Positions 1 through 5,843 of a stretch of 9,379 nucleotides of DNA are shown here, in pieces. A program made the translations under genes and the position numbers. Position 1 is the stretch's first letter; each line of letters begins with the position of its first letter. Origin of the DNA: CAYUXF01 sp964448755. GTDB taxonomy: Bacteria; Margulisbacteria; Termititenacia; Termititenacales; CAYUXF01. Below the pieces are notes generated by a model. That model had not been told where the DNA came from. It saw nothing but the letters and a program-made list of their open reading frames with translations, and did not search any database. The DNA lies in NCBI GenBank assembly GCA_964448755.1, contig CAYUXF010000061.1, positions 1 through 9,379 of the forward strand. Direction: 5' to 3'.

Positions 1-1472
1 TTCCTAATGAGTTCTTCCAGTGTTTTGGCTGTTTTAATGATCAGTTCATCGCCAGCTTCATGGCCAAAATTATTATTGATCGCGGTCAGGTCATTGGCAT
101 CAATATAGCCGAGAACAAAGCCGCTTTTATTGCGCAGGCTGTTTTTAATAGTTTGCTCCAGGTGTAGCACAAAAGTAGGCCTATTGATCAGGCCGGTCAT
201 GGCGTCGCGCCGGTTAGAGTCTTCCAGCCGGGAAACCGCTTCTTCTAATTTTATGGTGGTTTTCTCCAGTTCTTTTTTCTCGGCAATATCGCGGCAAATA
301 ATTAAGAAATGGACCTTGCCGTTGCGTTCAATCCGGACGGCGTTCTGGCCGTACCAGGCTATTTCTTTTTTGGTATTGAGGAGAGGCAATTCTTTATAAG
401 TGTGGCTGATCTTCTTGGTGTTTTGCTGGTGATAGAATTGGATAATATTCTGGCGGTGTTCGTCCGGGATAAACTCCATAAAGTGTTTGCCAATAATTTC
501 TTCTTGCGGCCGACCCAGGGCAGTAATGGTGGCCTGGTTAAAGAAAATGATCCGCCCTTCTTCACTAATTAAGCAAATGGGGTCAAAGGCGTTATTGACC
601 AGGGTATAGATATCGCTGAGGTCGGTAATGGTTATAAAGTGCCGGCCGGGGATTATTTCAGAAGAAGAAAAGCGGACATGTTTAGCCTCGCCGGTTTTGG
701 TGATTATTTTTTTATCACGAAACGAAACTTTATTGTTCTGTTGTTGAAAGAAGGCCATTTGTTCTTTAAAGGGCAGCCCTTTTTTGTTAAAAATTTTTTC
801 GGTCCAATCTCCGATATCATTGATCTCAACCTGCGTATAGCCTGTGATCCTTGAGATCTCGCTGTTCATCAGTGAAAAGGTGCCGGTTTTTTCTAAGAAC
901 ATGCCGCCAATTGGCATTTCGCGCAGAATGTTTTCAATTGTTTTTTGGCTGTTCTCTATTTGCCGCTGTTGTTCTTTAAAGGCGCTGATATCGGAGAGGA
1001 AAAACTTAAAGCCGGTCAAACCACCGGCATCATAAATACCGGAGACATAGGCCCGGACCGGTATTTTTCTTTGTTGGGCGGTGATAACTTCTATTTCCGC
1101 CTCAAAAACTTCCATGGAAAAACTGGTGCTGAATATTTCCTGGACCAGTTTCAACTTGAAATAATCTTTTTCTGAAATAAAATCAATGATCTTGGGATTG
1201 TTCTTCAATGTATCGGAAGCAACTTCTAAAAAATCAAATGTATTTAAATTGGCAAAGTTAATATTCAGGTCAAGGTCACAGCCGCAGAGAACGCCGGGCA
1301 TCATAGCGGTGAATTCTGTTAATTTGTTGTAGGTTTCCGAAATTTCTTTTTTTTGAGATTCAATGGTTTTTTTTAAATTAGCGATCTCTGCCGCTAGTTT
1401 TTGTTTGCTGGGGCTAGTAGCCGGCAGCATTTTTTTTAATAAGTTTTTAAAAGCGATCTTCTTAGTTAACAT
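1..1472 (-). CDS. Triple-PAS diguanylate cyclase, 3' end outside the window
   Basis: This is the N-terminal 490 codons of a sensor-type GGDEF protein that probably makes cyclic di-GMP from two GTP. It starts at ATG 1472 (MLTKKIAFK). An in-frame TGA about eight codons upstream leaves no other start. A short basic N-terminus and a coiled-coil-like stretch (about 25-50) lead into three PAS-like domains at about 50-163, 178-287 and 288-398. A linker helix (about 398-420) follows, then a GGDEF domain from about 421. The GGDEF start is recognisable from RRDAMTGLINR (421-431) and from DANDLTAINNNFGHEAGDEL (458-477), which holds the metal- and GTP-binding Asp and Asn positions. The GGDEF motif itself would lie just past the window edge, so activity cannot be judged. 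No transmembrane segment is visible, so it is probably cytosolic. Its start overlaps the end of the upstream REC-EAL gene by 11 nt, which indicates co-transcription and translational coupling. A further domain beyond GGDEF is possible. Confidence 0.9.
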   Translation of the reverse strand, partial: MLTKKIAFKNLLKKMLPATSPSKQKLAAEIANLKKTIESQKKEISETYNKLTEFTAMMPGVLCGCDLDLNINFANLNTFDFLEVASDTLKNNPKIIDFISEKDYFKLKLVQEIFSTSFSMEVFEAEIEVITAQQRKIPVRAYVSGIYDAGGLTGFKFFLSDISAFKEQQRQIENSQKTIENILREMPIGGMFLEKTGTFSLMNSEISRITGYTQVEINDIGDWTEKIFNKKGLPFKEQMAFFQQQNNKVSFRDKKIITKTGEAKHVRFSSSEIIPGRHFITITDLSDIYTLVNNAFDPICLISEEGRIIFFNQATITALGRPQEEIIGKHFMEFIPDEHRQNIIQFYHQQNTKKISHTYKELPLLNTKKEIAWYGQNAVRIERNGKVHFLIICRDIAEKKELEKTTIKLEEAVSRLEDSNRRDAMTGLINRPTFVLHLEQTIKNSLRNKSGFVLGYIDANDLTAINNNFGHEAGDELIIKTAKTLEELIR

Positions 1473-4400
1473 TTTTTTTCTTTTTCTGTTGTTCGATCAA
1501 AAAAGTTTTTAATTGTTTAACGGAGAGCGGCCGGCTAAAAACGTAACCCTGAAAATAATCACAGCCGATCTCTTTTAGTTTATTGGCAGCCAGCTTGGTT
1601 TCTATCCCTTCGGCAATAACTTTTTTGCCGAGTTCATGGCAGAGCGCCATGAGGTGTTTTAAAATGGTTAACGGTTCAGTGGCGGTGTCTACCATAGAGC
1701 GGTCAAATTTAATTTTTGTGACAATATCTTTGAGGTGTTTAAGCGATGTCGTAATATTCGCTGCGCCGGTCTGAAAGTCATCAACAGAAATTTCAATCCC
1801 CAGCTGCCTTAGGCTGGAAAGAACGCTGATACTTTCTTTGTTTAAGACAGCCCGTTCAATTATTTCCAGTTCTACTGTAGCAGGGTTTAAGCCGGAAACA
1901 AGCAAGGCATTGGTAAAAAAAGTAACATAGTCTTCGGTCAAATTGAGCGGATGGACATTAATGGAACAGCCGAGGTGCGGAAATTTTTTCTGCCATTTTT
2001 TTAATTGGCCAAAAGTTTTTTGCAAGAGCCAGCGCTCCACGCCGACGATCAGGCCGGATTCTTCTAAAATATCAATGAACTTATCCGGTGTAATTATGCC
2101 CAAGTGCGGATGTTTAACACGCAGCAGGGCCTCTAGAGAGGCGAGCTGGAAGTTATGATCCATTTTGGGCTGATAATAGATTTCAAAAATTTTATCATAA
2201 TTTTTTTTATAACAATTTTCGCGCAGATATTTTTCCAGGTAGATCTTTTCTAAATAGAGATCTTCCTGTTGTTTATTAAAAAAATGATGATGGTTCCCCT
2301 TGTATTCAAGTTGGTCTCTTTTGATATTGGCGATTGTTTTAAGCGAAGCTATCCTCTTTAAGACTTCGGCGGTGGAGGGGAGGGGTTTATCTTTAAAATC
2401 TTCCGGATATTTTATGATGTTAATATCGGCAAATATTTTATGTTGGTCAAAAGCAGGGAAAACGGCATCGAGTTTGTGAATTAATTTTTTTATTATTTCA
2501 GGGTCAATGATGTTCTCAAAAAGAACAATGAATTCATCGGGGTCTTCTTCGCTGTTACGAAAAACAATATCTTCCTTAAAAAAAGCGTGCTGCAGTGTTT
2601 CTGCTAATTTTTTATATTTTTCATCTAAAAAATCTTTTTCATAATATTTAGAGAGCGATTTAATTTTTTTATGTTCAAGGCTGATAGAGAAGATGGTAAA
2701 AGGAGTAGCTGTTTGAAGATAGTCATCCAAGATTATTTTTAAAGAAGTAAAATTTGGCAGGCGGGTAATTTTATCGTGTTCTTTAAGAAAGGCTTCATCT
2801 TTATCAAGCGTAATATCTTTGACCGTGCCATAGATTATCTCTTTCCCTTCGATAATGACGCTGTTTAAACTGACAGCTACATCGATCAATTTGCCGTCAC
2901 CTCTTTTGATCTTCCACTCAAAAGAGACCGGATTGTCAGGCGTGACGCTGTTTAAAAGTTCTAAAGATTGGTAGTTGGATATTTTTTGATCTGGTTGAAT
3001 ATCTGGTGACATATCGCCAGGTTTCATTGCCACGAGCTGTTCTTCTGTATAGCCGAGGATTTGACACGTTTTTTCATTGCATTGTTCGATATAATTTTTT
3101 TTAGAAAGGACCATCATGCCGACATTGCTGTTTTTAAAGAGCGTGGAGAACTGAATTTCGCTGGCTTGTTTGTCTAAAAGAATGCGCCGTTGTTTAAGGG
3201 CAATGGCGGCCTGTTTGACGTAGGCCTCCAGCAATTCTTGTTTAAAAAAAACATCAGTATGTTTGATGATAATAGTCATGCCGCCCAACAACATATTGTC
3301 TTTAGCAAAGCCGATCACAAAAATTTGGCCAACTTTGCCGACCGCCTTTTCTAACAGCTGAACCTTGTCTCTGGGAAAATTTCTGAACATAGCGGCATAG
3401 ACATTATTGCCGAGTGGGATCAATTTGTTTGTCAGCAGGGCAGCATGTTCTGTTTGGTCAACGGAATAGGTATGTGTTAAAAAATTAGTATTAAATATTT
3501 TTTGGCTGATGGTTTCTATTTCTTTTATCGCAAAATGGGAATGCTTGATAACGGCCTGCGTTTCTGTTTTATCTATTTCGCCAAAAACTATTCCCAGACA
3601 GGAATCTGCCAGAATTTCTTTAACACGCGAGATGATGATTTGATAAATAGCGTCGCTGGCAATATTTTTAATGTTCAAAAATTCGTCACCGGTCTCTTTT
3701 AAAAAAGCCAGACTATTGGCTTGAAAGCGTAAAATATTATCGAGCGCTTTGTTATGGCTGTTATCAATAACACTGGCAATAATAAAGGGCTCATTTTTTA
3801 TTTTAATGACTTTGCCATAGACCAGGACCGGTATTTTTTTGCCATGTTTTGATAAAAAGGTGGCTTCATAGCTGGCAACAGATCCTTTTTCTATTAAGGC
3901 CTGTCGAAAATTATCAAAAGCTTGGCGGGAGTCCCAGAGCTTGCTGTTGTGCGCCTCTTTGTCGAGCAATTCTTCGCGTGAATATTCCAGCAGTTCGGCG
4001 GTTTTAGGGTTAACTTCGTGATATGTTCCGTCAGTTAAATTAATAATAGCCATTGGCAGCGGTGAGGAATAAAAGAATTCTGGATAAGCTGTTTCTTGCA
4101 GGAGCTGCATTTGGTCTTTTGTCTGTTTTTCCAGGCGTTTTTTTTGATAAACCGAATTGAGCCGGTATAAAAGGAACTCAGAATTAAAAGGCTTAAGGAG
4201 AAAGTCGTCTATGCCCTCCCGAACACTGCGGATGAGATGTGAAAAATCGGCCTGGCCGGACATCACAACAAGAGGCGTTTCTTTGTTTTGGCGCCGAAAA
4301 ATCTTTATGAATTCTTCGCCGTCCATTTCCGGCATAAAGAGATCGACAATAATGATATCAAAGCGTTCTTTTTTTAAGATAGTCAGGGCTTCTTTGCCAT

Positions 4401-4551
4401 TGCTGGCAGAAAAAGCATGACCTTTATAGAGACAGATATGTTCTTGCAGAGTAGACCGGAGCGTATTATCGTCTTCAATTATGAGTATTTTGCCGCCGGG
4501 AAAAAGGTTTTCTTGGTAAAGTTGCGGATAGTTTATTGTTTTATTGAACAT
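1462..4551 (-). CDS. Response regulator with REC-PAS-GAF-PAS-GGDEF(degenerate)-EAL, probable c-di-GMP phosphodiesterase
   Basis: A 1029-residue cytosolic signalling protein, numbered from ATG 4551. Domains in order: receiver (about 20-135) with acidic pocket E26/D27/D28, phosphoacceptor D70, S98 and K120; PAS (about 155-270); GAF (about 278-455); PAS (about 463-585); degenerate GGDEF (about 588-760); EAL (about 780-1017). The GGDEF signature is replaced by DPDEF (670-674) and its start reads DKITRLPN, so cyclase activity is unlikely. The EAL domain keeps the residues known from active family members: E807 (EALLR), N865, E896/E899, D924-D925, K948, E981 (AEGIET) and Q1001 (FQGY). It probably hydrolyses c-di-GMP under control of phosphorylation by an unseen histidine kinase. 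A TTG five codons upstream (4566) also opens the frame. I prefer the ATG because GAGG lies 9 nt before it, whereas the TTG overlaps that GAGG. The gene overlaps the downstream cyclase gene by 11 nt. Confidence 0.93.
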   Translation of the reverse strand: MFNKTINYPQLYQENLFPGGKILIIEDDNTLRSTLQEHICLYKGHAFSASNGKEALTILKKERFDIIIVDLFMPEMDGEEFIKIFRRQNKETPLVVMSGQADFSHLIRSVREGIDDFLLKPFNSEFLLYRLNSVYQKKRLEKQTKDQMQLLQETAYPEFFYSSPLPMAIINLTDGTYHEVNPKTAELLEYSREELLDKEAHNSKLWDSRQAFDNFRQALIEKGSVASYEATFLSKHGKKIPVLVYGKVIKIKNEPFIIASVIDNSHNKALDNILRFQANSLAFLKETGDEFLNIKNIASDAIYQIIISRVKEILADSCLGIVFGEIDKTETQAVIKHSHFAIKEIETISQKIFNTNFLTHTYSVDQTEHAALLTNKLIPLGNNVYAAMFRNFPRDKVQLLEKAVGKVGQIFVIGFAKDNMLLGGMTIIIKHTDVFFKQELLEAYVKQAAIALKQRRILLDKQASEIQFSTLFKNSNVGMMVLSKKNYIEQCNEKTCQILGYTEEQLVAMKPGDMSPDIQPDQKISNYQSLELLNSVTPDNPVSFEWKIKRGDGKLIDVAVSLNSVIIEGKEIIYGTVKDITLDKDEAFLKEHDKITRLPNFTSLKIILDDYLQTATPFTIFSISLEHKKIKSLSKYYEKDFLDEKYKKLAETLQHAFFKEDIVFRNSEEDPDEFIVLFENIIDPEIIKKLIHKLDAVFPAFDQHKIFADINIIKYPEDFKDKPLPSTAEVLKRIASLKTIANIKRDQLEYKGNHHHFFNKQQEDLYLEKIYLEKYLRENCYKKNYDKIFEIYYQPKMDHNFQLASLEALLRVKHPHLGIITPDKFIDILEESGLIVGVERWLLQKTFGQLKKWQKKFPHLGCSINVHPLNLTEDYVTFFTNALLVSGLNPATVELEIIERAVLNKESISVLSSLRQLGIEISVDDFQTGAANITTSLKHLKDIVTKIKFDRSMVDTATEPLTILKHLMALCHELGKKVIAEGIETKLAANKLKEIGCDYFQGYVFSRPLSVKQLKTFLIEQQKKKKNVN

Positions 4552-4560
4552 AACAGATAT

Positions 4561-4564
4561 CCTC
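4561..4564 (-). promoter_or_regulatory. Ribosome binding site deciding the REC-EAL start
   Basis: GAGG on the minus strand lies 9 nt upstream of ATG 4551. The alternative TTG start at 4566-4564 overlaps this site and has no well-spaced Shine-Dalgarno sequence of its own, so the ATG is preferred. Confidence 0.6.
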
Positions 4565-4585
4565 AAGCCTTGAATTTTATTTTTG

Positions 4586-4614
4586 ATTATAGCCTATTTT
4601 TAATTAAAGTTAAA
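4586..4614 (-). promoter_or_regulatory. Putative sigma-70-type promoter for the c-di-GMP signalling operon
   Basis: A perfect -10 hexamer TATAAT (4591-4586) is preceded, after a 17-nt spacer, by a weak -35 TTTAAC (4614-4609). Transcription would begin near 4579 and give a leader of about 28 nt carrying the GAGG site. The flanking sequence is very AT-rich, so a chance match is possible; position and orientation support it. Confidence 0.55.
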
Positions 4615-4644
4615 TTTTATCTATTAAAATAAATCAATAATTAT

Positions 4645-4650
4645 TATAAT
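4645..4650 (+). promoter_or_regulatory. Putative -10 element for a leaderless miaB transcript
   Basis: TATAAT ends only 6 nt before the miaB ATG (4657). Initiation about 7 nt downstream of the -10 would place the first transcribed base on or next to the A of the ATG. No Shine-Dalgarno-like sequence precedes the start, which agrees with a leaderless mRNA. The -35 region at 17-nt spacing (TATTAA, 4622-4627) is poor. The element is part of the palindrome ATTATAAT (4643-4650), so it could in principle be read either way. Confidence 0.5.
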
Positions 4651-4656
4651 GCAATT

Positions 4657-5712
4657 ATGAAAGGTTTTTATCATATTATAACGTTTGGCTGTCAGATGAA
4701 TAAAAATGACAGCGAACATATTGCCGGCATGCTGACAGTTGACGGCTATAAGCCATGTGCGGAGCCAGAAAAAGCCAATATTTTGGTTTTTAATACGTGT
4801 GCTGTGCGCGACCGGGCGGAGCGCCGTGTCTACGGGCAGGTGGCTCATTATGGCGCTATGCGGCAGAAACAGCAGCTCAATATGCAGATCTTCTTAGCTG
4901 GCTGTATGCCCGCTTATAAAAGAGAAGAGTTAAAAAAAGAGCTCCCTTATTTGGATGGTTTTATTGATATGGAAGAGGCACGGCAGTACCCGGCAGTGCG
5001 CGAAGATGTTACTACGGCCTGGGTCTCAATTATGTTCGGCTGCAATAATTTTTGTTCCTATTGTATTGTCCCCTATACGCGCGGCCGCGAACGAAGCCGC
5101 AGTGAAGAGGAGATCATTAGCGAGATCGGGCAGCTTGATCTTAAAAAATATGACTACCTCTGTCTCCTTGGTCAGAACGTCAATTCTTACCGTGGCCAAA
5201 TGGGTGATTTCCCTGCTCTTTTGGCGTTGATCATAAAAGAATTTCCCGCCCTGCAAAAAGTTGGCTTTTTGACATCGCACCCAAAGGATATGTCTGAAGA
5301 GTTAATAAAACTAATTGCCCAGGAGAAAAAGATCGATCGAGAGATCCATTTTCCTATTCAGCATATGAATAATCGTATTTTACAGCTAATGAATAGAGGG
5401 TATACCTATGAACATTATGTGGATTTAGTGAAAAAGATCAGAGCACAAGCGCCAGATGTTAGAATTTCTACGGACTTAATTGTCGGGTTTCCTTCTGAGA
5501 CCGAAGCAGAGTTTAAAGAAGTTTTGGCTGGTGTTAAAAAAATAGGTTTTTATCGGGTCATTACGGCCGCTTACTCAATTCGCAGCGGCACTAAAGCGGC
5601 GGAGTTGCCTGGTGGGTTAGACGAAGAGACAAAAAATCGACGCTTGAATGAACTCAATGAAGTTGTTAAGAATTATGCCAAGATCTATCAAAAAGATGTG
5701 GATAACTTGTAG
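4657..5712 (+). CDS. miaB: MiaB-like tRNA methylthiotransferase, short form without TRAM domain
   Basis: A 351-residue radical-SAM methylthiotransferase. MiaB adds the 2-methylthio group to N6-isopentenyl-adenosine at position 37 of tRNAs reading UNN codons. The N-terminal UPF0004 domain carries the three auxiliary cluster cysteines C12 (FGCQMN), C48 (NTCAVR) and C83 (AGCMP). The radical-SAM CxxxCxxC is C129/C133/C136, followed by the MiaB-type signature YTRGRERSR (140-148). LGQNVNSY (171-178) and TDLIVGFPSETE (272-283) also match the family and favour MiaB over MtaB or RimO. Two oddities stand out. The normally conserved QSGS-type motif reads QHMN (235-238). The protein also ends at DVDNL, right after the radical-SAM region, whereas typical MiaB is about 430-450 residues with a C-terminal TRAM RNA-binding domain. 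The next 130 bp show no continuing homology in any frame that I can see. The stop codon falls within a DnaA-box array. The gene is convergent with mnmE, and its start (ATG 4657) has no RBS. Confidence 0.88.
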   Translation: MKGFYHIITFGCQMNKNDSEHIAGMLTVDGYKPCAEPEKANILVFNTCAVRDRAERRVYGQVAHYGAMRQKQQLNMQIFLAGCMPAYKREELKKELPYLDGFIDMEEARQYPAVREDVTTAWVSIMFGCNNFCSYCIVPYTRGRERSRSEEEIISEIGQLDLKKYDYLCLLGQNVNSYRGQMGDFPALLALIIKEFPALQKVGFLTSHPKDMSEELIKLIAQEKKIDREIHFPIQHMNNRILQLMNRGYTYEHYVDLVKKIRAQAPDVRISTDLIVGFPSETEAEFKEVLAGVKKIGFYRVITAAYSIRSGTKAAELPGGLDEETKNRRLNELNEVVKNYAKIYQKDVDNL

Positions 5713-5738
5713 ATAAGCTGTAGAGAAGCTATGGAAAA
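5697..5738 (+). repeat. Phased DnaA-box array A, four 9-mers at 11-nt period
   Basis: The 9-mers begin at 5697, 5708, 5719 and 5730, exactly 11 nt apart. They read TGTGGATAA (perfect), TGTAGATAA (one mismatch), TGTAGAGAA (two) and TATGGAAAA (two). The 2-bp linkers are CT, GC and GC. Equal spacing and common orientation with decreasing match resemble a strong anchor box followed by low-affinity DnaA-ATP sites. The first unit overlaps the last codons of miaB, and the second contains its TAG stop. Confidence 0.65.
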
Positions 5739-5744
5739 CTCTGT

Positions 5745-5785
5745 TTTTAATAACATTGTTAATCACTACTTAATTGTTATTAAAA
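5745..5785. repeat. 11-bp perfect inverted repeat in the miaB/mnmE intergenic region
   Basis: The left arm TTTTAATAACA (5745-5755) is the exact complement of the right arm TGTTATTAAAA (5775-5785), with a 19-nt loop. Both arms are almost pure A+T, so an RNA hairpin would be weak. Lying between convergent genes, it might act as a poor bidirectional terminator. Lying between the two DnaA-box arrays, it may instead be part of an unwinding element. Confidence 0.5.
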
Positions 5786-5801
5786 CCCAATAAAATATTT
5801 T

Positions 5802-5832
5802 TGTGGATAACCTGTTAAAAAGTTGTTAACTC
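5802..5832 (+). repeat. DnaA-box array B, perfect box plus weak phased sites
   Basis: A perfect TGTGGATAA (5802-5810) is followed at the same 11-nt period by TGTTAAAAA (5813-5821) and TGTTAACTC (5824-5832). The followers match the box consensus poorly, so only the first is a confident DnaA box. The orientation is the same as array A. Confidence 0.55.
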
Positions 5833-5843
5833 TCAGTGCAGAA

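Larger units (their letters stand above)
5697..5832. other. oriC-like DnaA-binding region
   Basis: Two perfect DnaA boxes (TGTGGATAA, the complement of TTATCCACA) at 5697-5705 and 5802-5810 bracket about 63 bp of very AT-rich sequence (5739-5801). Each is followed by weaker same-orientation 9-mers separated by 2-bp linkers. The locus lies between the convergent ends of miaB and mnmE, next to the rpmH-mnmE cluster that commonly neighbours dnaA and oriC. This supports a replication origin, one half of a bipartite origin, or a DnaA-titrating or regulatory site. Against it being the sole origin, the rpmH operon is transcribed toward this site. In Bacillus-like layouts oriC and dnaA lie upstream of rpmH, which here is to the right, outside the window. 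Confidence 0.6.

Noticed and set aside
130..1175. Several plus-strand open frames of 60-90 codons in the left 1.2 kb
   Set aside because: They lie opposite a continuous minus-strand frame with clear PAS and GGDEF signatures and show no family motifs or ribosome binding sites.
4552..4566. TTG at 4566 as the start of the REC-EAL protein
   Set aside because: It overlaps the GAGG that is well spaced for ATG 4551 and adds only five residues outside the receiver domain.
4590..4656. AT-rich divergent spacer as a second unwinding element
   Set aside because: It contains no DnaA boxes and is adequately explained by two promoters.
4624..4848. Minus-strand 74-codon frame overlapping the miaB start
   Set aside because: It is antisense to the conserved first cysteine motifs of MiaB, has no recognisable features, and is best explained as a shadow frame.
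5026..5280. Minus-strand frame of 84 codons inside miaB
   Set aside because: It is opposite the radical-SAM core; the coding signal and motifs are all on the plus strand.
5745..5785. Inverted repeat as a standard intrinsic terminator
   Set aside because: The stem is almost entirely A/T with a 19-nt loop, too weak for a typical terminator; retained only as a repeat of unclear function.
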